Under the pieces are notes generated by a model that did not search any database, had not been told where the DNA came from, and saw only the letters and a program-made list of their open reading frames with translations. From contig NZ_SJDM01000008.1 in assembly GCF_004761865.1 (NCBI RefSeq), positions 59,681 to 123,680 on the forward strand: a stretch of 64,000 nucleotides of DNA, given 5' to 3'. This DNA comes from Crenalkalicoccus roseus. GTDB lineage: Bacteria; Pseudomonadota; Alphaproteobacteria; Acetobacterales; Acetobacteraceae. The position numbers were made by a program, and so were the translations under genes. This document shows, piece after piece, positions 52,439-61,990 of this stretch (position 1 is the first letter of the stretch; each line of letters starts with the position of its first letter).

Positions 52439-54022
52439 ATGATCGGCTTCGCACGGGCGGCGGGCGTCGCTGCCATTTCCACCGTGGTGCTGGCGGGCGC
52501 GGCGCAGGCCCAGACCCTGACGATGGCGGTGGGGGCGCCGGTCACCTCCATCGACCCCCACTACCACAACCTGTCGCCGAACAACGCGATGGCGGACCAC
52601 ATCTTCGATGCGCTCACCGCCTTTGATCCGCGCGCCCGGCTGACGCCCGGCCTCGCCGAATCCTGGACGCCGGTGGACGACAGCACCTGGGAGCTGCGGC
52701 TGCGGCAGGGGGTCCGCTTCCACAACGGCAACGACTTCACCGCCGAGGACGTGGCCTTCACCCTCGAGCGCGTGCCCAACGTGCCGAACAGCCCCTCCTC
52801 CTTCGCCACCTTCACCCGCCCGATACGGTCGGTGGAGATCGTGGATCCCCACACCATCCGCCTGCGCACCGACGGCCCCTACCCGCTGCTGCCGACCGAC
52901 CTCGCCTCCGTGCGCATCCTCGACCGCGAGACGCACCAGAACGCGACGACGGAGGATTTCAACGCCGGCCGCGCCGCCATCGGCACCGGGCCGTTCCGCT
53001 TCGTCGCCTACCGCCCCGGCGACCGGGTGGAGCTCGAGCGCAACGACGCCTACTGGGGCCAGAAGCCCGCCTGGCAGCGGGTGAGCTACCGGATCATCAC
53101 CAACAACGCCGCCCGCACCGCGGCGCTGCTCGCCGGGGATGTCGAGTTCATAGACCAGGTCCCGACCACCGACATCGAGCGGCTGCGCGGCGACCAGCGC
53201 CTCAGCATCTCCGAGGTGGTGTCGCTGCGGGTGATCTACCTCGCCCTCGACCACATGCGGGAGGACGGCTCGCCCTTCGTCGCGGACAATGACGGCCGGC
53301 CGATGACGCGCAACCCGCTGAAGGATCTGCGGGTGCGGCAGGCGCTCTCGATGGCGATCGACCGCCAGGCGATCGTCAGCCGCGTCATGCAGGATTCGGC
53401 CATCCCCGCGGGCCAGTTCCTGCCGCCCGGCAGCTACAGCCGCATCCCCGACTACGAGCCGCCTCGCCCGGATCCGGAGCGCGCGCGGCGTCTGCTGGCC
53501 GAGGCCGGCTACCCGCAGGGCTTCCGCCTGACGCTGCACGGGCCGAACGACCGCTACACCAACGATGCGCGCATCATCCAGGCGATCGGCCAGATGTGGA
53601 CCCGCATCGGTGTGCGCACCACGGTCGAGGCGCAGCCCTGGACCACCTTCATTGCCCGCGCCGGACGCCAGGAGTTCAGCGCCTTCCTCGTCGGCTGGGG
53701 CTCCGCCAGCGGCGAGGCCTCCTCGCCGTTGCGGGCGCTGGTGGCGAGCTTCGACCGCGAGCGCGGCTGGGGCGCCAGCAACCGCGGCCGCTACAGCAAC
53801 CCCGAGCTCGACCGCGTGCTGGAGGCGGCGCTGCGCGAGCTCGACGACGAGAAGCGCGAGAAGCTGCTGCAAGAGGCGACGCGGATCGCCATGGATGACG
53901 TGGCCATCATCCCGATCCACAATCAGAAGAACGTCTGGGCCATGCGCCGCGGCCTCGAGCACACCGCCCGCGCCGACGAGCTGACGCGGGCCCAGGACGT
54001 CCGTCCGGCGGCCGCCCGATGA
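52439..54022 (+). CDS. Dipeptide/nickel-type ABC substrate-binding protein, second paralog
   Basis: SBP family 5 protein of 527 residues with signal peptide (ARAAGVAAISTVVLAGAAQA). It shows LAESWTPVDDSTWELRLRQG, FHNGNDFTAEDVAFTLERVP, NNAARTAALLAGDVEFIDQV and RQALSMAIDRQAIVSRVM. It heads an operon with two permeases and two ATPases, all overlapping by 4 bp. The substrate may be a peptide, but the family also carries other compounds. No strong promoter was seen in the 194-bp divergent gap. Confidence 0.92.
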   Translation: MIGFARAAGVAAISTVVLAGAAQAQTLTMAVGAPVTSIDPHYHNLSPNNAMADHIFDALTAFDPRARLTPGLAESWTPVDDSTWELRLRQGVRFHNGNDFTAEDVAFTLERVPNVPNSPSSFATFTRPIRSVEIVDPHTIRLRTDGPYPLLPTDLASVRILDRETHQNATTEDFNAGRAAIGTGPFRFVAYRPGDRVELERNDAYWGQKPAWQRVSYRIITNNAARTAALLAGDVEFIDQVPTTDIERLRGDQRLSISEVVSLRVIYLALDHMREDGSPFVADNDGRPMTRNPLKDLRVRQALSMAIDRQAIVSRVMQDSAIPAGQFLPPGSYSRIPDYEPPRPDPERARRLLAEAGYPQGFRLTLHGPNDRYTNDARIIQAIGQMWTRIGVRTTVEAQPWTTFIARAGRQEFSAFLVGWGSASGEASSPLRALVASFDRERGWGASNRGRYSNPELDRVLEAALRELDDEKREKLLQEATRIAMDDVAIIPIHNQKNVWAMRRGLEHTARADELTRAQDVRPAAAR

Positions 54023-54993
54023 CCGTCTTCCTGCTCCGCCGGCTGCTGCAGGCGATCGGCGTCGTCTTCGCCATGTCGGTGCTGGTCTTCATCGGCGTCT
54101 ACGCCATCGGCGACCCGGTGGAGATCCTGATCAGCCCGGATGCCGACCAGATCGAGCGCGAGCGGGCGATCGAAGCGCTGGGGCTGAACCTGCCGCTGTG
54201 GCGGCAGTACCTGGTCTTCCTCGGCAACGCGCTGCAGGGCGACCTCGGCCGCAGCTTCGTGTTCAACGAGCCGGCGCTGCAGCTGATCCTGCAGCGCATG
54301 CCGGCGACGCTGGAACTCGCCTTCGGGGCGATGTTCATCGCCATCCTCCTCGGCCTGCCGCTCGGCCTCTATGCGGGGCTCCGCCCCAACTCGATCGGCA
54401 GCAAGGTGATCATGGCGGGCAGCATCCTCGGCTTCTCCCTGCCCACCTTCTGGGTAGGGCTGATGCTGATCATGGTCTTCGCCGTGCAGCTCGGCTGGCT
54501 GCCCTCGACGGGGCGGGGAGAGACGGTGGAGGTGCTCGGCATGCGCTGGAGCTTCCTCACCTGGAACGGCCTGCAGCACCTGCTGATGCCGGCCTTCAAC
54601 CTGGCGCTGTTCAAGATCAGCCTGGTCATCCGCCTCACTCGCGCGGGCGTGCGCGAGACGGTGCTGATGGACTACGTGAAGTTCGCCCGCGCCAAGGGCC
54701 TCTCGCCCAGCCGCGTCACCTTCGTGCACGTGTTCAAGAACATCCTGATCCCGGTGGTGACGGTGGTGGGGCTCGAGCTCGGCAGCACCATCGCCTTCTC
54801 GGTAGTGACGGAGAGCGTCTTCGCCTGGCCAGGCATGGGCAAGCTGATCATCGACAGCATCAACGTGCTCGATAGGCCGGTGATCGTCGCCTACCTGATG
54901 ATGATCGTGCTGATGTTCATCACCATCAACCTGATCGTGGACGTCACCTACTCGGTGCTCGATCCGCGCGTCCGGCTGGAGAGCAAGGCATGA
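54019..54993 (+). CDS. ABC transporter permease, DppB type
   Basis: Permease of 324 residues. The N-terminal LRRLLQAIGVVFAMSVLVFI is the first helix, GLNLPLWRQYLVFLGNALQGDLGRSF the periplasmic segment typical of DppB, and VKFARAKGLSPSRVTFVHVFKN the ATPase-docking loop. Overlaps the previous and next genes by 4 bp. Confidence 0.95.
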   Translation: MTVFLLRRLLQAIGVVFAMSVLVFIGVYAIGDPVEILISPDADQIERERAIEALGLNLPLWRQYLVFLGNALQGDLGRSFVFNEPALQLILQRMPATLELAFGAMFIAILLGLPLGLYAGLRPNSIGSKVIMAGSILGFSLPTFWVGLMLIMVFAVQLGWLPSTGRGETVEVLGMRWSFLTWNGLQHLLMPAFNLALFKISLVIRLTRAGVRETVLMDYVKFARAKGLSPSRVTFVHVFKNILIPVVTVVGLELGSTIAFSVVTESVFAWPGMGKLIIDSINVLDRPVIVAYLMMIVLMFITINLIVDVTYSVLDPRVRLESKA

Positions 54994-55916
54994 GCATCAC
55001 CACCGCCGGGCCGGCCGCCGCGCCGGCTGCCGCCGCGAAGGTCGAGACGCCCTTCCAGCGCTTCGTCTCGGAATTCGCCGCCTCCAAGCTGGCGCTGTTC
55101 GGCCTGGCGGTGTTCACGATGATCGCTTTGATCGCGATCTTCGCGCCCTGGATCGCGCCGCAGAACCCCTACGACCTCGCCCAGCTCGACATCATGGACG
55201 GGAGGCTAGAGCCGGGCGCGCGCAGCGGCGATGGCACGATGACCTACTGGCTCGGCACCGACGACCAGGGCCGGGACATGCTCTCGGGCATCATGTACGG
55301 GCTGCGCATCTCGCTCACCGTGGGCGCGGGCTCGGCGCTGATCGCCTGCGTGGTCGGCGCCTCGCTCGGCCTGCTGGCCGCCTATGCGGGTGGGCGGACC
55401 GACAGCGCCATCATGCGCCTCGTGGACCTGCAGCTCTCCTTCCCGGCGATCCTGGCGGCGCTGATGATCCTTGCCTTCCTCGGCAAGGGCATCCTGAACG
55501 TCGTCATCGCGCTGGTGCTGGTGGAATGGGCCTACTACGCCCGCACCGTGCGCGGCAGTGCGCTGGTGGAACGCCGGCGGGAGTACATCGAGGCCGCGCA
55601 CTGCCTGGCGCTGCCGACGCGGCGCATCATCTTCCGCCACCTGCTGCCCAACTGCCTGCCGCCGCTGATCGTGGTGATGACCATGCAGGTGGCACGCGCC
55701 ATCGCGCTGGAGGCGACGCTGTCCTTCCTCGGCCTCGGCGTGCCGATCACCGAGCCCTCGCTCGGCCTGCTGATCGCCAACGGCTACGAGTACATGCTCT
55801 CGGGCAAGTACTGGATCAGCTTCTATCCGGGCATCGCGCTGCTAATCACCATCGTCTCCATCAACCTCGTGGGCGACCATCTCCGCGACGTGCTGAACCC
55901 GAGGCTGAAGAAGTGA
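54990..55916 (+). CDS. ABC transporter permease, DppC type
   Basis: Permease of 308 residues. It has the DppC pattern: N-terminal helix FGLAVFTMIALIAIFAPWI, GTDDQGRDMLSGIMYGLRIS, and the docking loop YIEAAHCLALPTRRIIFRHL. The stop overlaps the GTG start of the first ATPase. Confidence 0.95.
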   Translation: MSITTAGPAAAPAAAAKVETPFQRFVSEFAASKLALFGLAVFTMIALIAIFAPWIAPQNPYDLAQLDIMDGRLEPGARSGDGTMTYWLGTDDQGRDMLSGIMYGLRISLTVGAGSALIACVVGASLGLLAAYAGGRTDSAIMRLVDLQLSFPAILAALMILAFLGKGILNVVIALVLVEWAYYARTVRGSALVERRREYIEAAHCLALPTRRIIFRHLLPNCLPPLIVVMTMQVARAIALEATLSFLGLGVPITEPSLGLLIANGYEYMLSGKYWISFYPGIALLITIVSINLVGDHLRDVLNPRLKK

Positions 55917-56895
55917 CCACGCCTCCCACCCTCGAGGTGCGCAACCTGCGCACGCACTTCTTCACCCGCGCAGGCGTGGTGAAGGCGGTGGACGACGTCT
56001 CCTTCACCGTGGACCGCGGCAAGGTGCTGGGCCTGGTTGGCGAATCCGGCTCCGGCAAGTCGGTGACCGGCTTCTCCATCATCGGCCTGGTGGACCCGCC
56101 GGGCCGCATCGTGGAGGGGCAGATCCTGTTCCAGGGCCGGGACCTGACGAAGCTCTCCGAGGAGGAGATGCGCGACCTCCGGGGCAACCGGATCGCCATG
56201 ATCTTCCAGGACCCGATGATGACGCTGAACCCGGTCCTGCGCATCGACACCCAGATGATCGAGACGGTGCTGGCGCACCAGAAGGTCAGCCGGGAGGAGG
56301 CGCGCCAGCGCGCGCGCGACGCGCTCGGCCAGGTCGGCATCCCCTCCCCGGACGAGCGGCTGAAGGCCTATCCGCACCAGTTCTCGGGCGGCATGCGCCA
56401 GCGCGTGGCGATCGCGATCGCGCTGCTGCACAAGCCCGACCTCATCATCGCCGACGAGCCGACCACCGCACTCGACGTGACGATCCAGGGCCAGATCCTG
56501 GCCGAGGCGCAGAAGCTCTGCGCCGAATCCGGGACGGCGCTGATCTGGATCACCCACGACCTCTCGGTGGTCGCGGGCCTCGCCGACGACATCGCGGTGA
56601 TGTACGCGGGCAAGGTGGTGGAGGAGGGTCCGGTCGCCGAGGTGCTGGACGCGCCCCTGCATCCCTACACCCTCGGCCTGATCGGCAGCGTGCCGAGCCG
56701 CAACCGCCGCGGCGAGCCGCTGCGCCAGATCCCGGGCATGACGCCCTCGCTGCTCAACCTGCCGGCGGGCTGCGCCTTCCGCTCGCGCTGCCCGCGCGCC
56801 GAGCCCCGCTGCGCCGAGCCGCCGCCCATGGCGGAATACCGCCCGGGCCGCTTCGCGCGCTGCATCCACCCGCATCTCGAGGAGGTCGCCGCAGC

Positions 56896-56899
<4 letters not shown>
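55913..56899 (+). CDS. ABC transporter ATP-binding protein, DppD type
   Basis: ATPase of 328 residues. Walker [10 protein letters not shown], signature [16 protein letters not shown], Walker [14 protein letters not shown], switch [11 protein letters not shown]. The C-terminal oligopeptide/dipeptide domain has Cys residues in [18 protein letters not shown], which may hold an iron-sulfur cluster as in related proteins. GTG start at 55913 overlaps the permease stop. Confidence 0.95.
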
Positions 56900-57938
<1,039 letters not shown>

Positions 57939-57942
<4 letters not shown>

Positions 57943-58073
57943 GGCCGGCCGGCGCGCTGCTGCTCCTCCTGCTCCTCGCCGCCTGCGCGGCGCGCGAGGG
58001 CGCGGTCGCCGGCCCCTATGTCGGCGGCGGGGCAGGCCTGTCCCTGCGCTCCGGCGGAGCGGCGTCGCGCTGA
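57939..58073 (+). CDS. 44-residue putative lipoprotein
   Basis: A very short reading frame whose ATG overlaps the stop of the last importer gene by 4 bp. It encodes a lipoprotein-like signal (LLLLLLLAACAAREG) and a tail GPYVGGGAGLSLRSGGAA that resembles the first strand of the outer-membrane barrel at 63285 (GLYVGAGAGLNFRHD). It may be a small lipoprotein or the remains of a barrel gene. Only the signal and the overlap support it. Confidence 0.5.
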
Positions 58074-58103
58074 GCCGCGGCTCCGGGCGCGTCGGGAGCC
58101 GCG

Positions 58104-58127
58104 TCCAGCCGTCCGCGATCCGCCCTA
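58104..58127 (+). repeat. Dispersed repeat family B, copy 4
   Basis: TCCAGCCGTCCGCGATCCGC followed by CCTA. It ends exactly in the stop codon of pdxY (58125-58127 on the minus strand). Confidence 0.55.
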
Positions 58128-58973
58128 GCACGGCTCGGCGGGGAAGGTCCGGCTGGGCGAGACGAACTCCTCCTGCGCCGCCACCGTCAGGATCTCGCGC
58201 GCTCCCGCCTCGGCGGTGCGGCGCAGCAGGCCGTGGATGGAGGCGGCGGCGCGCGCCAGCGCCTCGGCCGCGCCGCCGGTGGCGAGGCGGTGGAACAGGA
58301 ACAGCGCCGCGATCGCATCCCCCGCGCCGTTCACCGCGAGGGGCAGCAGCGGCGTGCGCACGCGCCAGAAGCGCCCGCCCTCCGCCGCCAGCAGGTCCAG
58401 CGCCGCCGCCGGCGTCTCCTCGGTGCGCAGCGAGGTGACGAGCACGCAGCGCGGCCCGCGCGCCTGCAGCGCCGCCGCCGCCCGCTTGGCCGCCTCCAGC
58501 GTCGGCGCCGGCGCGCCGGTGAGCCACTCCAGCTCGAACTGGTTCGGGGTCACGATGTCGGCGCGCGGCAGGGCGCGGTCGCGGAAGAATTCCGGGATGC
58601 CGGGGCGGACGAAGACGCCGCGGCCGACATCGCCGATCACCGGGTCGCAGCACCAGAGCGCGGTGGGGTTGGCGGCCTTCACCCGCGCCACCGCGTCGAG
58701 GATCGCCTCGCCGGCCCCGGCATCGCCGACATAGCCGCTCAGCACCGCGTCGCAGCGCGGCAGCGCGCCCCGCTCCTCGATGCCCTGCACGCAGTCGCGG
58801 ATCAGCGCCGCCGGGAACACCTGGCCGCGCCAGGCGCCGTAGCCGGTGTGGTTGGAGAACTGGACGGTGTGCACCGCCCACACCTCGGCGCCGAGCCGCT
58901 GCAGCGGGAACACCGCGCTGGCGTTGCCGACATGGCCGTAGGCGACCCAGGACTGGATGGAGAGGATGTTCAT
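58125..58973 (-). CDS. pdxY: Pyridoxal kinase
   Basis: Ribokinase-fold kinase of 282 residues that phosphorylates pyridoxal. It starts MNILSIQSWVAYGHVGNASA, with VQFSNHTGYGAWRGQVF, CDPVIGDVGRGVFV, the TPNQFELEWLTG strand and the anion-hole/base motif AVNGAGDAIAALFLFH (catalytic Asp). Length is standard. It supplies PLP for enzymes such as the ornithine decarboxylase at 48.7 kb. Its stop codon lies in a dispersed repeat. Confidence 0.95.
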   Translation of the reverse strand: MNILSIQSWVAYGHVGNASAVFPLQRLGAEVWAVHTVQFSNHTGYGAWRGQVFPAALIRDCVQGIEERGALPRCDAVLSGYVGDAGAGEAILDAVARVKAANPTALWCCDPVIGDVGRGVFVRPGIPEFFRDRALPRADIVTPNQFELEWLTGAPAPTLEAAKRAAAALQARGPRCVLVTSLRTEETPAAALDLLAAEGGRFWRVRTPLLPLAVNGAGDAIAALFLFHRLATGGAAEALARAAASIHGLLRRTAEAGAREILTVAAQEEFVSPSRTFPAEPC

Positions 58974-59007
58974 GGCTGCCCCGCCGGCGGCAGGGCCGGC
59001 CGCGGCC

Positions 59008-59037
59008 GGTCTAGGGCGGCGCCAAGTGGCCGGTCAA
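59008..59037 (-). promoter_or_regulatory. Candidate sigma-70 promoter of pdxY
   Basis: On the minus strand TTGACC (59037-59032), an 18-bp spacer and TAGACC (59013-59008), back to back with the rpmE promoter. Confidence 0.45.
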
Positions 59038-59051
59038 CCGCGCGGCGCGGG

Positions 59052-59080
59052 TTGCGCCGCCGCCCCCCCTGGCCTATAGG
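59052..59080 (+). promoter_or_regulatory. Candidate sigma-70 promoter of rpmE
   Basis: TTGCGC, a 17-bp spacer and TATAGG, with a leader of about 47 bases to the rpmE ATG. Confidence 0.5.
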
Positions 59081-59133
59081 GCCCGCCTCCGCGGCCGCCC
59101 CGTCGGGGCCGCGCCCCTGTTCGCGAGCGCGCC

Positions 59134-59364
59134 ATGAAGTCCGACATCCATCCCGACTATCACGAGATCACCGTCGTCATGACGGACGGCACCACCTTCC
59201 AGACCCGCTCCACCTGGGGGAAGCCGGGGGACACGCTGCGCCTCGATATCGATCCGAAGTCGCACCCCGCCTGGACCGGCGTGCAGCGCATCATCGACAC
59301 CGGCGGCCAGGTGGCGAAGTTCAACAAGAAGTTCGCCGGCATCGGCATCCGCAAGAAGGGCTGA
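59134..59364 (+). CDS. rpmE: 50S ribosomal protein L31
   Basis: Ribosomal protein of 76 residues. [20 protein letters not shown] and the central SKS-type region [12 protein letters not shown], ending [12 protein letters not shown], fit L31. The zinc-binding Cys residues of some L31 forms are absent, so this is the Cys-free type that does not store zinc. Confidence 0.97.
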   Translation: MKSDIHPDYHEITVVMTDGTTFQTRSTWGKPGDTLRLDIDPKSHPAWTGVQRIIDTGGQVAKFNKKFAGIGIRKKG

Positions 59365-59392
59365 GCCGCCGGTCCGGCGCCGGCGGAGCGCG

Positions 59393-59428
59393 CCGCCGCC
59401 CTCCCCTTGAAGCGGGGGGCGGCGGTTT
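59393..59428 (+). terminator. Terminator after rpmE
   Basis: CCGCCGCCC-T-CCC pairs with GGGGGGCGGCGG (one bulged T) around a short loop, followed by TTT. It begins 29 bp after the rpmE stop and separates it from the hsp20 leader. Confidence 0.7.
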
Positions 59429-59440
59429 CCATGTCTGGAA

Positions 59441-59563
59441 CGCCAAGGGGCGCCCTCCGGGGCCCCGGGCGCGGAAGCGGACCGTCAGGGTGCCCGTACG
59501 GGGTCCTGGGAGGTTCCTCCGCCGGACAGACGAACCTTGCTTGCGAAGGAGGTTCCCCAGGCC
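59441..59563 (+). promoter_or_regulatory. ROSE-like RNA thermometer before hsp20
   Basis: Four hairpins stand in a row: GCGCCC/GGGCGC (59450-59472); CAGG-CCCG/CGGG-CCTG (59486-59508); GGAGG/CCTCC (59509-59520); and AACCT..CTT/AAG..AGGTT (59533-59554). The last one pairs a TTGCT stretch (59538-59542, with T at 59537) with the Shine-Dalgarno motif AAGGAGG. A UYGCU opposite the ribosome site is the mark of ROSE elements, which control small heat-shock genes in alphaproteobacteria. Confidence 0.65.
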
Positions 59564-60031
59564 ATGAATGCCTTCGACCTTGCTCCCCTGTTCCGGACCG
59601 CGATCGGCTTCGACCGGCTGGTCCGCACGCTGGAGGCCGCCCGCGCCTCGTCCGAGGCCAACGGCTATCCGCCCTACAACATCGAGAAGACCGGTGAGGA
59701 CCGCTACGTCCTGACCATGGCCGTCGCTGGCTTCGGCCCCGGCGACCTCGAGGTGGTGGCGCGTGAGAACGTGCTCACCGTCTCCGGCCGCGCCGCGCAG
59801 GCCGAGGAGGGCAGCCGCTTCCTGCATCGCGGCATCGCCCGCCGCGCCTTCGAGCGCCGCTTCGCGCTGGCCGACCATGTGGTCGTGAAGGGCGCGACGC
59901 TGGAGAACGGCCTGCTGCAGATCGAGCTGGAGCGCGAGGTGCCCGAGGCGCTGAAGCCGCGCCGCATCGAGGTGCGGGCCTCCGGCCAGCCGGCCATGAT
60001 CGAGGACGCTCCGCAGGCCAAGGCCGCCTGA
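59564..60031 (+). CDS. Small heat-shock protein (Hsp20/IbpA family)
   Basis: Chaperone of 155 residues that binds unfolded protein without ATP. The alpha-crystallin domain runs from YNIEKTGEDRYVLTMAVAGF to LENGLLQIELEREVPEALKP; the IEKT and GLL motifs are typical of IbpA. The start is supported by AAGGAGG, 11 bases upstream, in the ROSE-like hairpin. Expression is probably translational, rising with heat. Confidence 0.95.
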   Translation: MNAFDLAPLFRTAIGFDRLVRTLEAARASSEANGYPPYNIEKTGEDRYVLTMAVAGFGPGDLEVVARENVLTVSGRAAQAEEGSRFLHRGIARRAFERRFALADHVVVKGATLENGLLQIELEREVPEALKPRRIEVRASGQPAMIEDAPQAKAA

Positions 60032-60054
60032 ACGCGGCATCCCGGGGCGGAACA

Positions 60055-60086
60055 GGGGCTGGCGGCCACGCCAGCCCCTTGCCTTT
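60055..60086 (+). terminator. Terminator after hsp20
   Basis: GGGGCTGGC pairs perfectly with GCCAGCCCC around GGCCAC, followed by TTGCCTTT. It stands between the convergent hsp20 and DUF1192 genes. Confidence 0.75.
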
Positions 60087-60276
60087 CACGGCCGCCGGAA
60101 CAGCGCATCCGCGGCGCTGCGCTGCGCCTGCCTGGCCGCGATCGCCGCCTCCGCGCGGGCGATCTCGCTCCGCAGCGCGGCGATGTACTCCTCGAGCTCC
60201 TCACTCCCCAGCCCTCCAGCGCCGCCGGCGTGAAGTGCCGGGCCGGCCGCTGCCGCCCTTCCTCATCCTCGCGCAT
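60086..60276 (-). pseudogene. DUF1192 small protein gene with a one-base frameshift
   Basis: From the ATG at 60276 the frame encodes MREDEEGRQRPARHFTPAAL then EGWGV. One base is missing near 60202-60204 (GTGAGGAGC where GTGGAGGAGC is needed). In the next frame the protein goes on as EELEEYIAALRSEIARAEAA, IAARQAQRSAADALFRRP, stop at 60086. The joined product of 63 residues matches the DUF1192 family, a short coiled coil. The length, 191 bases, is one short of 64 codons. It is either a real mutation or a sequencing error. Confidence 0.75.
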
Positions 60277-60299
60277 CGTCCCGCTCCTGGTTCCGGGCT

Positions 60300-60328
60300 T
60301 TGACCCTGTCGCCCCGCCTCTCTATATG
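60300..60328 (+). promoter_or_regulatory. Sigma-70 promoter of trcR
   Basis: TTGACC, a 17-bp spacer and TATATG, the closest match to consensus in the window. The leader to the ATG at 60413 is about 78 bases. Confidence 0.6.
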
Positions 60329-60412
60329 CCAGCCCGACGTTCTCCCCACGCCAGCGCGATCCTGCGGGCTTCCGGGCGCTCCCGTGGTCTCCGCCGAGAA
60401 GGTTTTCGACCC

Positions 60413-60994
60413 ATGCCTCAGCCGCTGATGCCGAAAGCCACCGCCGTGTGGCTGATCGAGAAGACTTCCCTCAGCTTCGAGCAGATCGCCGACTTCGTGG
60501 GCATGCACCCCCTGGAGGTGCAGGCCATTGCTGATGGCGAGGTGGCGCAGGGCATTGTCGGCTACGATCCGGTGCAGCACGGCCAGCTCTCGCGCGAGGA
60601 GATCGCGCGCTGCGAGGCCGATCCGAACGCGCGGCTGCAGATGCTGCCTTCCACCCTGCCGGTGCCCAAGCCCCGCGGGAAGGGTGCGCGCTACACGCCG
60701 GTGTCCAAGCGCAATGACCGGCCGGACGCGATCGCTTGGCTGCTGCGCCACCACCCCAAGTTGAGCGACCAGCAGATCGCCAAGCTGCTCGGCACCACCA
60801 AGGAGACGATCGCCAAGGTGCGGGACCGCACGCACTGGAACAGCGCCAACATCAAGCCGCGCGATCCGGTGATCCTCGGCCTCTGCACCCAGTCCGACCT
60901 GAACGCGGCGCTGCTCGCCGTCGGGGAGCGGCCATCCGCCTCCTCCGCCCCCGCCGTGGCCGAGGAGGCGCCGGAGGGGCCGGCGGCCCCCTGA
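60413..60994 (+). CDS. trcR: DUF1013 cell-cycle regulator TrcR
   Basis: Protein of 193 residues typical of alphaproteobacteria. The first half (MPKATAVWLIEKTSLSFEQI and VGMHPLEVQAIADGEVAQGI) and second half (AIAWLLRHHPKLSDQQIAKL, LGTTKETIAKVRDRTHWN) each contain a helix-turn-helix-like unit. The product is known as a cell-cycle transcription regulator in this class. The C-terminal 25 residues are Ala/Pro-rich. The name rests on the family. Confidence 0.88.
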   Translation: MPQPLMPKATAVWLIEKTSLSFEQIADFVGMHPLEVQAIADGEVAQGIVGYDPVQHGQLSREEIARCEADPNARLQMLPSTLPVPKPRGKGARYTPVSKRNDRPDAIAWLLRHHPKLSDQQIAKLLGTTKETIAKVRDRTHWNSANIKPRDPVILGLCTQSDLNAALLAVGERPSASSAPAVAEEAPEGPAAP

Positions 60995-61012
60995 GCCGCG
61001 GGGCGGCGAGGG

Positions 61013-61183
61013 TCAGGCCTCGCGGCGCAGCCGCTCCATTTCCTCCTTGAGGCGCAGCTTCTCGCGCTTGAGGCGCTGCAGCTCCGTATCGTCCGGGCGG
61101 GGCCGGGCGGTCTCTTCCTCGATCTGACGCTCCAGGGCCGCGTGCCGCTCCTCCAGGGCGCGGATCCGGGCTGCGTTCGCCAT
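61013..61183 (-). CDS. DUF465 (YdcH-like) small protein, minus-strand copy
   Basis: A 56-residue protein: MANAARIRALEERHAALERQ, then IEEETARPRPDDTELQRLKR and EKLRLKEEMERLRREA. The pattern of a helical hairpin with a polar turn (RPRPDD) and the KREKLRLKEEM end is that of DUF465. Too short for many gene callers. Divergent from a second DUF465 gene at 61300. Function unknown. Confidence 0.8.
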   Translation of the reverse strand: MANAARIRALEERHAALERQIEEETARPRPDDTELQRLKREKLRLKEEMERLRREA

Positions 61184-61225
61184 GCGGTGTCTCCCTCGGC
61201 CTTCGCGGGCATGGGTGCCATGCTG

Positions 61226-61253
61226 TTGCGCGGGCGCGGGCCCATGCTAATGG
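61226..61253 (+). promoter_or_regulatory. Candidate sigma-70 promoter of the DUF465-purE-purK operon
   Basis: TTGCGC, a 16-bp spacer and TAATGG, in the 116-bp gap between the divergent DUF465 genes. Confidence 0.35.
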
Positions 61254-61299
61254 CGCCTGCACGCGCTGTGCATCCCTCCTTCTCTTCGGGCGCCTGCCG

Positions 61300-61500
61300 A
61301 TGCTCGCCGACCGCGACTCCCTCCTCCGCCGCCTGCACGACCTCCGGAGCGAGCACCGCGATCTCGACACCGTGATCGCGCGGCTCGAGGGGCAGCTCGC
61401 CGATCAGTTGCAGGTGCAGCGGCTGAAGAAGCGGAAGCTGAAGCTGAAGGACGAGATCGCCTGGCTGGAGAGCCGCCTTGTCCCCGACATCATCGCCTGA
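61300..61500 (+). CDS. DUF465 (YdcH-like) small protein, plus-strand copy
   Basis: A 66-residue helical protein: [40 protein letters not shown], and [17 protein letters not shown]. The H-x-x-LD-x-x-I and LKK(R/K)KLxLKDEI motifs are typical of the family. It overlaps the start of purE by 23 bases in another frame, so the two are linked. Confidence 0.88.
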   Translation: MLADRDSLLRRLHDLRSEHRDLDTVIARLEGQLADQLQVQRLKKRKLKLKDEIAWLESRLVPDIIA

Positions 61501-61990
61501 CGCCGCGCCCGCCCCACCCCTGGTCGGGGTCATCATGGGCAGCCGCTCGGACTGGGACACCATGCGCCACGCGGCGGAGACGCTGGAGCGGCTCGGCGTG
61601 CCGCACGAGACGCGGGTGGTCTCGGCCCACCGCACCCCCCGCCGCCTGTACGACTACGCCGCCACGGCGCGCGAGCGCGGCCTCAGGGTGATCATCGCCG
61701 GTGCGGGCGGCGCGGCGCACCTGCCCGGCATGGCGGCGGCGATGACGCCGCTGCCGGTGCTCGGCGTGCCGGTGGAAAGCCACGCGCTCAAGGGCATGGA
61801 CAGCCTGCTCTCCATCGTCCAGATGCCGGGGGGGGTGCCGGTCGGCACCCTGGCCATCGGCAAGGCCGGTGCGATCAACGCGGCGCTGCTCGCCGCCGCC
61901 ATCCTCGCCCTCTCCGACCCGGCCCTGGCGAGGCGCCTCGACCTCTGGCGGGAGGCGCAGACCGGGGGCGTGCCGGAGCGGCCGGAATGA
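61478..61990 (+). CDS. purE: N5-carboxyaminoimidazole ribonucleotide mutase PurE
   Basis: Purine enzyme of 170 residues (class I). [33 protein letters not shown], the [16 protein letters not shown] loop and [20 protein letters not shown] match PurE. Translation probably starts at a TTG (61478) inside the upstream gene, as no ATG or GTG lies before the conserved start. It is followed by purK with a 4-bp overlap. Confidence 0.95.
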   Translation: MSPTSSPDAAPAPPLVGVIMGSRSDWDTMRHAAETLERLGVPHETRVVSAHRTPRRLYDYAATARERGLRVIIAGAGGAAHLPGMAAAMTPLPVLGVPVESHALKGMDSLLSIVQMPGGVPVGTLAIGKAGAINAALLAAAILALSDPALARRLDLWREAQTGGVPERPE

